Shown here: positions 27,690 through 36,814 of the stretch, piece after piece | Numbering within the stretch: position 1 is the first letter of the stretch | Layout: the number at the start of each line of letters is the position of its first letter | Assembly: GCA_007095845.1 (NCBI GenBank) | Contig: SFBI01000086.1 | Span: 1 to 64,000, forward strand | Length of the DNA stretch: 64,000 bases | Direction of reading: 5' to 3' | Source of the DNA: Microcystis aeruginosa Ma_MB_S_20031200_S102 | Lineage (GTDB): Bacteria > Cyanobacteriota > Cyanobacteriia > Cyanobacteriales > Microcystaceae | The notes under the pieces: generated by a model | Databases searched by the model: none | Told to the model about the DNA's origin: nothing | The model's input: the letters and a program-made list of their open reading frames with translations, nothing else | Position numbers and translations under genes: made by a program

Positions 27690-28736
27690 ATGACGATTCT
27701 TTTAGGGGGAGATATCGGAGGAACTAAAACAATCCTGCGTTTAGTGGATTGCCAAAACTCACCGGATAGTCCCCAACCCCTGCTAACCACTCTTGATCAA
27801 GAAATTTATCCTAGTAAAGAATACCCCGATCTGGTTCCGATCGTTCAGCAGTTTTTGACCCGACAAACCACTATTCCCTCGGTGGAAAAAGCTTGTTTCG
27901 GTATTGCTGGTCCTGTGGTTAACAATAGTTCTGAATTGACTAATTTAAGCTGGTCTCTAACTGGCGATCGCCTAAGCCACGAGCTACAGATTGAGCGAGT
28001 AAAATTGATTAATGATTTTGCGGCGATCGGTTATGGGGTGTTAGGATTAGCCCCAGAGGAGCTGCACAATCTACAGTCGGCCCCGGCAGTACCAGAGGCC
28101 CCGATTGCGGTTATTGGTGCGGGAACGGGGTTAGGAGAGGGTTTTTTGATTCCTGTGTCGAAGGGTAAATATCGGGTGTTTGGTAGTGAGGGTTCCCACG
28201 CCGATTTTGCCCCTCGATCGAGTTTAGAATATCAACTATTAAATTATCTCTTGGAACTCCATAATATCGAGCGCATTTCGGTGGAGCGAGTGGTTTCTGG
28301 CCTTGGAATCACTTCTATCTATCGATTTCTCCACGATAATAACTATAGTCAGTCCTCGCCGGCCATGGCGGAAATTTACCGCACTTGGTTAGAAGAAATG
28401 GGTAAACCGCAAAAAACCGTCGATTTAGCGGCTAAAATTGCCAGTTTTGCCCAAGATGACTCGGATTATCTCTGTTATCAAACCATGAAAATCTTTGTCG
28501 AGGCCTACGGTGCGGAAGCGGGCAATTTAGCCCTTAAGTTACTTCCCTACGGAGGACTATACATAGCGGGAGGGATTGCGGCCAAAAATCTTCCTCTAAT
28601 GACTGAGGGTAGCTTTATGAAGGCTTTTCGGGCTAAAGGTCGGATGAGGGAGTTGTTAAGCAATATTCCCGTTTATATCGTCCTTAATGCCCAAGTGGGA
28701 CTAATGGGGGCAGTTTCCTGCGCTAGTCAGCTATGA
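27690..28736 (+). CDS. glk: Glucokinase
   Basis: 348-aa bacterial glucokinase. ATP-binding LLGGDIGGTKTILRLVD at the N-terminus, sugar-site LINDFAAIGYGVLGL, VIGAGTGLGEGFLI and GSEGSHADFAPRS, and C-terminal GGLYIAGGIAAKNLPLM. Phosphorylates glucose to glucose 6-phosphate, feeding glycogen and pentose-phosphate metabolism. Length and motifs are normal. Confidence 0.95.
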   Translation: MTILLGGDIGGTKTILRLVDCQNSPDSPQPLLTTLDQEIYPSKEYPDLVPIVQQFLTRQTTIPSVEKACFGIAGPVVNNSSELTNLSWSLTGDRLSHELQIERVKLINDFAAIGYGVLGLAPEELHNLQSAPAVPEAPIAVIGAGTGLGEGFLIPVSKGKYRVFGSEGSHADFAPRSSLEYQLLNYLLELHNIERISVERVVSGLGITSIYRFLHDNNYSQSSPAMAEIYRTWLEEMGKPQKTVDLAAKIASFAQDDSDYLCYQTMKIFVEAYGAEAGNLALKLLPYGGLYIAGGIAAKNLPLMTEGSFMKAFRAKGRMRELLSNIPVYIVLNAQVGLMGAVSCASQL

Positions 28737-28743
28737 GCGAGGG

Positions 28744-28972
28744 TTGACTGGATTTTATCAACAGCAGCAGCGATTGAGGCAAGCGATCGAAAAAATGTTC
28801 TCCACTAGGGTTTTCCTGCCCTTGGCTGTGCTTGGGGGGGGGCTTAGATGTTATTTTTGGGTTTTATCAACAAAAACCGCTAGAAAGCCGAAAAAATGCG
28901 GATCAACAGCTAGAAAAATTCCTACTGTCCTGTCAAGAAAAAATGTCAAATTTCGATGTTTTGGACTGGTGA
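28744..28972 (+). pseudogene. Possible small gene with a frameshift in a G9 run
   Basis: Directly after glk, one frame encodes GFYQQQQRLRQAIEKMF and then VFLPLAVLGGG up to a run of nine G (about 28834-28842). After a one-base shift, the reading continues as LDVIFGFYQQKPLESRKNAD, then QQLEKFLLSCQEKMSNFDV before a stop. Both halves look like coding sequence, and GFYQQ occurs in each. It could be a broken gene, a phase-variable G tract or a sequencing slip. Family not recognised; a true start was not found. Confidence 0.4.
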
Positions 28973-29036
28973 TGGAAAAAAGCCTAGGGCAGTTGCTCTG
29001 GCTGGGGGGGTCAATGCTATGATTAGGAGGACTTTT

Positions 29037-29108
29037 GCGGGTATAGTTCAGTGGTAGAACGTCACCTTCCCAAGGTGAATGTCGCGCGTTCGAGTCGCGT
29101 TACCCGCT
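29037..29108 (+). tRNA. tRNA-Gly (anticodon CCC)
   Basis: Complete cloverleaf, 72 nt. Acceptor stem GCGGGTA/TACCCGC with discriminator T, D arm GTTC...GAAC, anticodon stem TCACC/GGTGA with loop TTCCCAA, and a T arm with TTCGAGT. No CCA is encoded. Confidence 0.95.
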
Positions 29109-29287
29109 TTTGACGACAATTGATTTGACATACATTAGGTCAAGTCGCCCGAAAAGGGCGAGGCTTTAAACCCAATTTTTTGGTAATATATCAATTAACT
29201 GGCAAGATGAGCTTAGTCAAGTTAACCCCTTTGGCTGTTAACCGTCCCGTCAAGCTCCTCTAGGGCAAAGATAATGCTATCGCTACC

Positions 29288-30784
29288 ATGAAACTAATTA
29301 TCGGGGGACGTTACCAGGTTATTAAACCCCTAAGTCAAGGGGCTTTCGGTCAAACTTTTTTAGCCCAAGATAACTATCGTCCCGGATGTCCTCAATGTGT
29401 GGTCAAACAGTTAATCCCCCAGGTGGTTAACGAAGTTACTATAGGATTGTTTGAGAGTGAGGCCAGAGCTTTGGAAAAACTCGGCCATCATCCTCAAATA
29501 CCGCAATTTTTCGCCAGTTTTCAAGAGAATAAGTCTTTTTATATCGTTCAAGAATTTATCGATGGTCACGATCTTAGTCAAGAAATGTCTAGGGGTAAGC
29601 GCTTAGAAGAGAGTCAGGTAATTGAGTTATTACAAGATATCTTGGAGGTTCTCGCTTTTGTCCATCAAAATAATATTATTCACCGGGATATTAAACCCCA
29701 TAATATTATCCGTCGCCAAGGGGGCCAGCTAGTTTTAATTGACTTTGGCGGAGTCAAACAAGTGGGAACTGAAGGGACAAAAGTAAAAAAGACCAGTATT
29801 TCTATTGGGATTGGCACCCCCGGTTATATGCCTAGTGAACAGGCGCAAAATAAACCGCGATTGTCTAGCGATGTGTATGCTGTGGGAATTATCGCTATTC
29901 AAGCCTTAACCGGTCTCAAACCGACGCAATTTCCCGAAGATGCTGAAACTGGAGAAATCGCTTGGCGCAATCAGGCCGATGTTAGAGATGATCTGGCGGT
30001 TATTATCAATAAAATGACTCGTTATGACTGGCGCCAACGTTTTCCCTCGGCAGCAGAAGTTTTAGATGCCATAAAAGATTTAAGGCAATTGCGTCAGCAA
30101 AAAGCTTTAGTGCCGGAAATTTCAGCAGAGCAGTTGTTTTATCGCGGTAACGCGCATCTCGATTTGGGGCAGAATTACGAAGCAGTTCAATTGTATCAGC
30201 AATCCCTGCGAAAAAAGCCCAATTTTGTCAATGCTTGGTATAATTCTGGTCTAGCCCTAGAACGATTGGGTCGTTTTCCTGAAGCTTTAGAGTCTTTTAA
30301 TCAGGTAATTCAATTAGAGACTAATAATGCCCGGGCTTGGTTTTATCGCAGTATCGCTTTAGCTAATTTACGACAAATCAGCTCCGCCATCGCATCTTTG
30401 GATAAGGCGATTCAACTGCAGCCAGATTATCTGGAAGCATGGCATTACAAAGGCATGATTTTCTGTGGGATGCAACGTTACGCGGAAGGTCTAGCGGCTT
30501 ATAATCAGGCCCTGGCCATTAAATCCGATGCTAATGTCTGGTTTAGCAAGGGCGAAGCTTTACGGGAATTAGAGCGACTCAGTGAAGCGGTCGCCGCTTA
30601 TAATAAGGCTTTACAGTTACAATCCCAAAAGGCTGAAGCATGGTATCAACGGGGTTGTTGTCTCTACAAGTTAAAATGTTTCTCGGAAGCAGTGGTTTCC
30701 TTTAACCAAACCCTACAACTAGAGCCTAGCCATCAATTTGCTCTCCAACAACGAAATTTAGCCCTTAATCACCTGAAATTGTAG
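29288..30784 (+). CDS. Serine/threonine protein kinase with C-terminal TPR repeats
   Basis: 498 aa. Kinase domain 1-265: GGRYQVIKPLSQGAFGQTF (glycine-rich loop), VVKQL (Lys), NIIHRDIKPHNIIRR (catalytic loop), LIDFGGVKQ (DFG) and GIGTPGYMPSEQA (APE-like). Six TPRs fill about 285-498 (such as AWYNSGLALERLGRFPEALE and AWHYKGMIFCGMQRYAEGLA). Typical cyanobacterial SpkB-like arrangement without a membrane segment. The kinase is on the left border of the BREX island, but its architecture is that of a chromosomal kinase, not PglW. Confidence 0.9.
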   Translation: MKLIIGGRYQVIKPLSQGAFGQTFLAQDNYRPGCPQCVVKQLIPQVVNEVTIGLFESEARALEKLGHHPQIPQFFASFQENKSFYIVQEFIDGHDLSQEMSRGKRLEESQVIELLQDILEVLAFVHQNNIIHRDIKPHNIIRRQGGQLVLIDFGGVKQVGTEGTKVKKTSISIGIGTPGYMPSEQAQNKPRLSSDVYAVGIIAIQALTGLKPTQFPEDAETGEIAWRNQADVRDDLAVIINKMTRYDWRQRFPSAAEVLDAIKDLRQLRQQKALVPEISAEQLFYRGNAHLDLGQNYEAVQLYQQSLRKKPNFVNAWYNSGLALERLGRFPEALESFNQVIQLETNNARAWFYRSIALANLRQISSAIASLDKAIQLQPDYLEAWHYKGMIFCGMQRYAEGLAAYNQALAIKSDANVWFSKGEALRELERLSEAVAAYNKALQLQSQKAEAWYQRGCCLYKLKCFSEAVVSFNQTLQLEPSHQFALQQRNLALNHLKL

Positions 30785-30797
30785 GCAGCAAGCCAGC

Positions 30798-30827
30798 TTT
30801 TTGGCGATTAATCCTGTTCCTCTAGCC
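30798..30827. repeat. Left copy of a 30-bp direct repeat bounding the BREX island
   Basis: Perfect copy of the last 20 bp of trmD (minus strand, including its stop) plus 10 bp beyond it, found also at 44810-44839. Just after this copy the sequence CTTAGTG also recurs within trmD about 27 bp further in, so the left copy looks like a longer trmD tail with an internal deletion. Confidence 0.85.
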
Positions 30828-30863
30828 CTTAGTGTGGGAAGTGGGGGGAAAGATTTTGACTCT

Positions 30864-30968
30864 TAAGTAGTCATGCAAAATAAATTTCCCAGTGAAGATA
30901 GGCAAGAGGCAATAGGCAAGAGGCAATAGCTTCATCGAAGTGTGTAATTAATTTTGCTTAGGTACTTA
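30864..30968. mobile_element. MITE family A, copy A1
   Basis: 105 bp including flanking TA duplications. Termini AGTAGTCATGCAAAATAAAT and TTAATTTTGCTTAGGTACT are imperfect inverted repeats (about 16 of 21 matching). It holds a short GGCAAGAGGCAAT tandem. It sits between the island's left repeat and brxB. Confidence 0.85.
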
Positions 30969-31019
30969 TTCAGATAAAATGGGCATACTAATATTATTGA
31001 CAAGATGGGCGAAATTTGG

Positions 31020-31628
31020 ATGTCTTCTCTTGAAACAATAGAAATCAACCAAAGATTTGAATATTTATTATCGGTCCTGTCAGCAGAGCGATTTCTCAAA
31101 AAACAGGGAATTGGCAATGAAGTTCCTTTTTTTATCTGTCCTTACCCACCTCAAGACAGTGTTGAAATGGAACGTCTGCAAAAGCAACTGGTTAATCAGT
31201 TGCATCAAAAAGGGATTCGCATATTAGAGATCAATCTTTATGATCTCTGTCTTGAATTATTGAGGAAACGGCAGATATTTGAGCAAATTCTCGATATAGA
31301 ATCCTCCATATCTAAAGGGGAACTGAAAGAGCTTTTACAAAATGTGTTAGATTCGGAGAGTCATTTAATTCCAGCCCTAGGCGAAAAAATTGCCGAAAAT
31401 CCGTTTGATGTCTTGTTTTTATGGGGTGTTGGTCAAATTTTTCCCTATATTCGTTCCCATAATGTTCTTAATAACCTCCAAACCACGAACAACAACCAAC
31501 CGACGGTAATGTTTTTTCCGGGGGCCTACACCTATTCCCTAGAGTCGGGAGCCTCTCTCAATTTATTTGGACTCTTACGAGATGACAAATATTATCGAGC
31601 TTTTAACATTTACGAGTACCAAGTTTAA
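31020..31628 (+). CDS. brxB: BREX protein BrxB (DUF1788)
   Basis: 202 aa. Family hallmarks: RFEYLLSVLSAERFLKKQGI, NEVPFFICPYPPQD, and the strongly conserved C-terminal block with LFLWGVGQIFPYIRSHNVLN and PTVMFFPGAYT. BrxB is a small core component of BREX systems of unknown biochemistry. The start at MSSLETIEINQRF fits the family; an ATG five codons upstream is also possible and neither has a clear Shine-Dalgarno. A brxA gene would normally precede it but is not found; a MITE occupies the space. The brxC start lies 13 bp downstream. Confidence 0.9.
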   Translation: MSSLETIEINQRFEYLLSVLSAERFLKKQGIGNEVPFFICPYPPQDSVEMERLQKQLVNQLHQKGIRILEINLYDLCLELLRKRQIFEQILDIESSISKGELKELLQNVLDSESHLIPALGEKIAENPFDVLFLWGVGQIFPYIRSHNVLNNLQTTNNNQPTVMFFPGAYTYSLESGASLNLFGLLRDDKYYRAFNIYEYQV

Positions 31629-31641
31629 GGGAGAACTAATT

Positions 31642-34600
31642 ATGCAGTTAAGTAGAATTTTTGAGAAACAAGTTAATCGTCCTATGGAAGGGGTAATCAA
31701 GGCGGATGCCAATGATGAGGCGAGTCTGCACGTTGAACTAGAAGAATATGTGCTTACCTGCGAGGTCGAAAAACGCCTAGAGGAGTTTTTGTCAGCTTAT
31801 AACAATTATACAGGAGTTAATGGGGTTTGGATATCGGGATTTTTTGGCTCTGGTAAGTCCCATTTATTAAAAATATTGGCCCTGTTGTTAGAGGATCGCA
31901 GGCTCGAAAATAGCCAAGCAATTGAAAAATTTTTACCCAAATGTCGGAACAATGAAATTCTCAAAAGAGACTTGAGGAAAGCCGTTGCTATTCCTGCTCA
32001 AAGTATTTTATTTAATATCGATCAAAAGGCGGATGTCACCAGTAAAACAGAATTTGATGCTTTATTATCGGTTTTTAGCAAGGTTTTCAATGAAGCGCGG
32101 GGTTATTATGGAAAACAGGGCTATATTGCTCAGTTTGAAAAAGAATTAGATGAGCGACGGTTATATACTGCTTTTAAAACTGAGTATGAATCCGTTGCCG
32201 GTAAACCCTGGGAAAGGGGACGGGAACAAGTCATTTTAGAAAGGAAAAATATTGCGATCGCCTATGGAAAAGTGACTGGCGCATCGGTGGAAAATTCCAC
32301 CAATATTCTCGATTTATATCGTCAGGATTATAAACTTTCCATTGATGATTTTTCCCAAGAGGTAAAAGCATTTATTGAACAGAAATCCTCTAATTTTAGA
32401 CTAAACTTTTTTGTGGATGAGGTGGGACAATATATTGCGGATAATGTTAAATTAATGACCAATTTACAAACCATTGCCGAGAGTTTAGCAACAAAATGTC
32501 AGGGACGTTCTTGGGTGATTGTCACCGCTCAGGAAGATATGGAAACGGTATTAGGAGAAATGGGAAATCATCGAACTAAGGATTTTTCTAAAATTCAAGA
32601 TCGTTTTGCTAATCGCATGAAATTAACCAGCCGGGATGTGGCGGAAGTTATTCAGAAACGTCTGCTGACAAAAAATGAGGATGGTGTTAGAATACTCGGG
32701 CAGATTTATGAGCAGCAACGGCATAATTTACCTACCTTATTTCGCTTTTCCGATGGCTCAAGGGATTTCCGTAATTTCCAAGATAGAAAACATTTTACCG
32801 ATTGTTATCCTTTTATTCCCTATCAGTTTACCCTTTTCCAGTCTGCTATTAGAGGATTATCTATACATAGTGCTTTTGAAGGAAAACATAGTTCGGTAGG
32901 GGAACGCTCAATGTTGGCGGTTTTCCGTAAGGTGGTAATAGCAATTGAGGAGCAAGAAATTGGTCATCTAGCTACATTTGATTTAATGTTTCAAGGAATT
33001 CGATCAACGTTGAAATCTAATATTCAGAGTGGTATTACTTTAGCGGAAGATAATCTTAATAATCCTTTTGCCGTGCGTCTTCTCAAGGCATTATTTCTAG
33101 TTAAATATGTAGAGGGATTTAAGGCTAATTTACAGAATTTATCTATCCTGATGTTAGAAGAGTTTGAACAGGATATTTCCCACCTACAAAATCGAGTTCA
33201 GGAAGGGTTAAACCTGCTTGAACATCAAACCTACATTCAGAGAACGGGGGACTTGTATGAGTATTTAACGGACAAGGAAAAAGACATTGAGCAGGAGATT
33301 AAAAATACAGAATTAGAAGATAATAGGATTTTAGATGCCTTAAATAATTTAATTTTTGAGGAGATTCTCAAAACCGCAAAAATTCGCAATCAAGAGGGGA
33401 CGCAAGATTATCAATTCTCCCGTAAGATTGATGGAATACTTTATAAACGAGAATACGAGTTAAGTATTCAAATCATCACTCCTTTTTTCTGGCAACATGA
33501 GCAAGAAAAAGCCCTACAGATGGAGAATATGGGACGGGATGAGTTATTAGTTATTATCCCTTCTGATCAGCTTTTAATGAAAGATTTAACCATGTATAAA
33601 AGAACAGAAAAGTATATTCAACAGAATATATCTGTCACTCATCAGGAAGAAGTTAAAAGTATTTTGAATCAAAAAAATCAAAGCAATCAACAAAATTACG
33701 AAAAGATTAAAAACAGGCTGAAAAGTTTATTAGGACAGGCTAAGTTATTTGTATCGGGAAGGGAGTTAGAGATTAGCAGTAGTGATGCTCAAGGCAGAAT
33801 TATTTCAGGGTTTCAGAAATTAATTGCCGAGGTGTATCATAACTTTCAAATGTTAGGGGGAGTGACTTATAAAGTCGAACAATTTAAGCACTTTTTAGAA
33901 CCGTCTCAAGAGAGTTTATTTAGTAATGATCCCAAGGATTTAAGTGAACCAGAAAAAGAGGTTTTTAACTTTACTCAAAAGGATAAAGAAAAGGGGTTAA
34001 GGACATCTATGAAGTCTCTAACCGATAATTTTCAACGTAAACCCTATGGGTGGAGTGAGGGGGCGATTTTATGTATGGTTGCCAAACTGTGCGCCAGAGG
34101 TAAGCTAAAAGTGGAAAGAGAGGGCAATTTGTTAGAAGGAGGGGCATTAGTTGAGGCTATTTGTAACTCTCGTAATTATAGTAATATTTTACTACAGCCA
34201 CAACAGAAATTTACCTCTTCACAGGTACGAAAACTTAAGGATTTTTATGAGGAATTTTTTGCTCAACCCTGTGGAGATAATGAACCTAAAGCTATTTATC
34301 AGAAAACGCAAGCAGCATTTAAGGAACTCAGCCAATCGATTCAACAAACACTCTCAGAAATGGATAAATATCCTTTTTTATCAGCTTTAGAACCGGCTCG
34401 ACAAACCCTGAATGATGTATGTAATAAGCCTTATGATTGGTATCTTACCGATTTAACCGAACGAGAGGATGAGTTATTAGATATTAAAGGGGATGTAATA
34501 GATCCGATTCTGAGTTTTATGCAGGGGGAACAAAAACGGATTTATGATCGGGCTAAACTGTTATTAGAGACTCAAAAGCCCAATTTTAGTTATATCAACA

Positions 34601-35148
34601 GCGATAATCTATCTCAACTGAGAACAGTTCTCACGGATACCCAATGCTTTAAAGGAAGCCGGATGCAGCAGGTAAAGGGGTTAATAGAGTCGGTAGAGGC
34701 AGAAATTTCTAGCGAAGTTACCAGGGAAGTGGAACAAGCACAGGAAGAAATCGGGTTGTTACAAGAGCGAATGGGTAAAATGGCTGAGTTTTCCCAACTT
34801 TCTCTGGTACAACAGCAGGAAATTCTGAAATCTTTTCAGGATTGTTGTGATTCTATTGCTCAAGAAGATTTGATTGCTATGATTCGCATTACCCGTCAGA
34901 AGTTTGAAACGGATACCTATCCTCGGTTACTCTCAAAAATGACTAAGTTGACGGGGGTTGATGGGGTTTCTTCCCAGGCAACCCGTCGGGTTAAGGAGTC
35001 AGAAACTCAATATATACCCAGTCAGACAATTAAGGTTAATTTTGGCAAGGCATGGCTGGCAGATGAGGCGGATGTGGAGGAGTATCTCTCGGCAATGCGT
35101 GAGGCTTTAATGGCAGAAATTAAGGAAGGTAAACGGATTCAAATTTGA
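31642..35148 (+). CDS. brxC: BREX ATPase BrxC (PglY-like)
   Basis: 1168-aa P-loop ATPase core of BREX. Walker A is ISGFFGSGKSHLLK (about 65-77) and Walker B is NFFVDEVGQYI (Asp259-Glu260). The N-terminus LSRIFEKQVNRPMEGVIKAD is characteristic. Long coiled-coil stretches lie at about 670-720 and 1010-1070. Start taken at the ATG with GGGAG upstream; a longer in-frame ORF overlaps brxB and is not supported. Uninterrupted and of full length. It belongs to the complex with BrxB and PglZ and is needed for methylation and phage exclusion in studied systems. Confidence 0.93.
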   Translation: MQLSRIFEKQVNRPMEGVIKADANDEASLHVELEEYVLTCEVEKRLEEFLSAYNNYTGVNGVWISGFFGSGKSHLLKILALLLEDRRLENSQAIEKFLPKCRNNEILKRDLRKAVAIPAQSILFNIDQKADVTSKTEFDALLSVFSKVFNEARGYYGKQGYIAQFEKELDERRLYTAFKTEYESVAGKPWERGREQVILERKNIAIAYGKVTGASVENSTNILDLYRQDYKLSIDDFSQEVKAFIEQKSSNFRLNFFVDEVGQYIADNVKLMTNLQTIAESLATKCQGRSWVIVTAQEDMETVLGEMGNHRTKDFSKIQDRFANRMKLTSRDVAEVIQKRLLTKNEDGVRILGQIYEQQRHNLPTLFRFSDGSRDFRNFQDRKHFTDCYPFIPYQFTLFQSAIRGLSIHSAFEGKHSSVGERSMLAVFRKVVIAIEEQEIGHLATFDLMFQGIRSTLKSNIQSGITLAEDNLNNPFAVRLLKALFLVKYVEGFKANLQNLSILMLEEFEQDISHLQNRVQEGLNLLEHQTYIQRTGDLYEYLTDKEKDIEQEIKNTELEDNRILDALNNLIFEEILKTAKIRNQEGTQDYQFSRKIDGILYKREYELSIQIITPFFWQHEQEKALQMENMGRDELLVIIPSDQLLMKDLTMYKRTEKYIQQNISVTHQEEVKSILNQKNQSNQQNYEKIKNRLKSLLGQAKLFVSGRELEISSSDAQGRIISGFQKLIAEVYHNFQMLGGVTYKVEQFKHFLEPSQESLFSNDPKDLSEPEKEVFNFTQKDKEKGLRTSMKSLTDNFQRKPYGWSEGAILCMVAKLCARGKLKVEREGNLLEGGALVEAICNSRNYSNILLQPQQKFTSSQVRKLKDFYEEFFAQPCGDNEPKAIYQKTQAAFKELSQSIQQTLSEMDKYPFLSALEPARQTLNDVCNKPYDWYLTDLTEREDELLDIKGDVIDPILSFMQGEQKRIYDRAKLLLETQKPNFSYINSDNLSQLRTVLTDTQCFKGSRMQQVKGLIESVEAEISSEVTREVEQAQEEIGLLQERMGKMAEFSQLSLVQQQEILKSFQDCCDSIAQEDLIAMIRITRQKFETDTYPRLLSKMTKLTGVDGVSSQATRRVKESETQYIPSQTIKVNFGKAWLADEADVEEYLSAMREALMAEIKEGKRIQI

Positions 35149-35222
35149 GAAGTGGGGTGTGGGGTTGTGGGAACTATTTACCACGATATAGAGATTACCG
35201 ATTTCTTGATTGAGATGAAAAG

Positions 35223-36278
35223 ATGATTACATCATTAGAACTGAGAAATTTTACAGCTTTTCGACGTTTAAAAATTGATTTTTCTCCGAAGATTAACGTC
35301 ATTATTGGAGAAAATGGTACGGGAAAAACTCATTTGTTAAAAGTTGCTTATGCCCTTAGTTCTGGGTATAAACTGTTTAAACAGCCATCGGAGATGGAGG
35401 AGTCTGATTTAAGGGATTTTTTAACCGAGCGGTTAATTCGTCTTTTTCTTCCTTTAAATAATAAATTAGGAAAACTTCATCACACGGGAGCAGAAGAAAG
35501 GGCAGAATGTACTATTAACTTTTCCCTAGAGCAAATGCTGAAAATTAGTTTTTCTAAGAGTTCCCAATCTGTGCATATTATCGAGAATAAAAATTATGAG
35601 CAACAGCAACAAATTCCTGTTTTTATTCCTGCTCAAGAATCTTTATCTTTTATGGAGGGAATGCTTAGTCTTTACGATAGGTATCAAATGACTTTTGATG
35701 AAACCTATCGAGATCTATGGTCACTGCTAGATTTACCTGTTATCCGGTCTGAAAATCTTCAGGAAAAATCTAAATGGGCGATGGAAGAAATTAAAAATAT
35801 TTGTGGGGGAAAATTTATCTTTTATGGAGGAGGTAGGGTAAATTTTAAAGTCAAAAATATAGAATATTCTGTTAATGCAATCGCTGAAGGTTTTCGCAAG
35901 ATGGGAGTATTATCTAGGTTATTAGAAACGGGTGCAATTCAACCGGGGATGAGTGGGACATTATTCTGGGATGAACCGGAAGGAAATATTAACCCTAAAT
36001 TAATGAGGCTATTGGTAGAAATTTTACTAGAATTATCTCGTAATGGTCAACAAGTTATAGTGGCTACTCATGATTATGTTTTTTTAAAATGGTTTGATTT
36101 ACTAATTGATGAAAAGAAAGATGATAAGATTACTTATCATAGTCTTTATCGGGAACAGGAAAATAATCAATTAAGGGTTAATAGCACCCATGAATATCTA
36201 GAAATTTACCCGAACCGAATTTCAGATACTTATACGGATTTAACCAATGAACAACTTAAACGATATTTAAGGAGCTAA
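35223..36278 (+). CDS. SMC/ABC-like AAA_21-type ATPase, inserted in the BREX operon
   Basis: 351-aa stand-alone ATPase of the RecF/SMC/OLD-like type. LELRNFTAFRRLKIDFSPK leads to Walker A GENGTGKTH (29-37), Walker B is TLFWDEPEGNINPKLMRLL (Asp250-Glu251), and the switch histidine is in VIVATHDYVFLKWF (His283). The region between (about 60-235) is short, without a long coiled coil or a hook. It has no Toprim or HNH domain of its own. It follows brxC by 74 bp and is 5 bp from the next gene, with which it likely forms a two-component module. Not part of any canonical BREX gene set known to me. Confidence 0.85.
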   Translation: MITSLELRNFTAFRRLKIDFSPKINVIIGENGTGKTHLLKVAYALSSGYKLFKQPSEMEESDLRDFLTERLIRLFLPLNNKLGKLHHTGAEERAECTINFSLEQMLKISFSKSSQSVHIIENKNYEQQQQIPVFIPAQESLSFMEGMLSLYDRYQMTFDETYRDLWSLLDLPVIRSENLQEKSKWAMEEIKNICGGKFIFYGGGRVNFKVKNIEYSVNAIAEGFRKMGVLSRLLETGAIQPGMSGTLFWDEPEGNINPKLMRLLVEILLELSRNGQQVIVATHDYVFLKWFDLLIDEKKDDKITYHSLYREQENNQLRVNSTHEYLEIYPNRISDTYTDLTNEQLKRYLRS

Positions 36279-36283
36279 ATTAA

Positions 36284-36814
36284 ATGGGATTAACGTTAAC
36301 AGAAGGTGATCTAAGTATAGAGTTTACAGACGCATTAAATGGTTTCGTGTTTGACCAAATGGATGCCAATCTACCCAATTATCATGGTATTGGTCAAATG
36401 GGTCGAGTGGATTTCATCGTTGAGATTGAGGAAGCATTAATTTTTATTGAGATAAAAGATCCCAGTAATCCTAATGCTCAAACAAAAGGAAAAGAAAAGT
36501 TTTTGAAACAGCTAGAAAAAGGGGAATTAGCCGATACATTTGCTCAAAAATTTATAGATTCTTTTATTTATCGTTGGGCTGAGAATGAAGTTAACAAACC
36601 AATTCGTTATATTTGCTTAGTCACTTTAGACCAAGCTCTACTAATTAATTTGACAGATAAAATTAAGGAAAAATTACCCCCAATGGGGAGAGAAACTCCT
36701 CGATGGAAGCGAAAGTTCTATGAAATTTGCTTAGTTCTTAATATTGAAAGTTGGAATCAACTATTTGCTCAATGGCCAGTTAAACGAATTAGTTCCGAGC
36801 TATCCGATATATGA
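36284..36814 (+). CDS. Small PD-(D/E)XK nuclease-like partner of the ATPase
   Basis: 176 aa. Residues fit a PD-(D/E)XK core: a helix with Glu13, Asp43 in GQMGRVDFIVEIEEALIF, and Glu56-x-Lys58 in IEIKDPSNPN. The rest is helical with LEKGELADTFAQKFIDSF and a beta strand RYICLVTLD. The start has AAGGAG 9 nt upstream, inside the ATPase gene, so translation is probably coupled. The nuclease call comes from motif spacing only; the family is unknown to me. Paired with an SMC-like ATPase it resembles the ATPase-plus-nuclease logic of several defence modules. Confidence 0.65.
   Translation: MGLTLTEGDLSIEFTDALNGFVFDQMDANLPNYHGIGQMGRVDFIVEIEEALIFIEIKDPSNPNAQTKGKEKFLKQLEKGELADTFAQKFIDSFIYRWAENEVNKPIRYICLVTLDQALLINLTDKIKEKLPPMGRETPRWKRKFYEICLVLNIESWNQLFAQWPVKRISSELSDI

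Noticed and set aside
29145-29165. CGCCC/GGGCG hairpin after tRNA-Gly as a terminator
   Set aside because: The stem is not followed by a T run, so a rho-independent terminator is not supported.
29288-30784. Kinase beside the island as PglW of a type 2 BREX
   Set aside because: It is a 498-aa kinase with C-terminal TPRs, far shorter than PglW and typical of chromosomal cyanobacterial kinases; it lies outside the island's direct repeats.
31567-31641. Longer brxC start overlapping brxB
   Set aside because: The extension reads through the end of brxB in another frame; the ATG at 31642 has GGGAG and gives the family N-terminus.
35223-36814. ATPase plus partner as the PARIS system
   Set aside because: PARIS AriB is a DUF4435 Toprim protein; the partner here has PD-(D/E)XK-like residues and is smaller.
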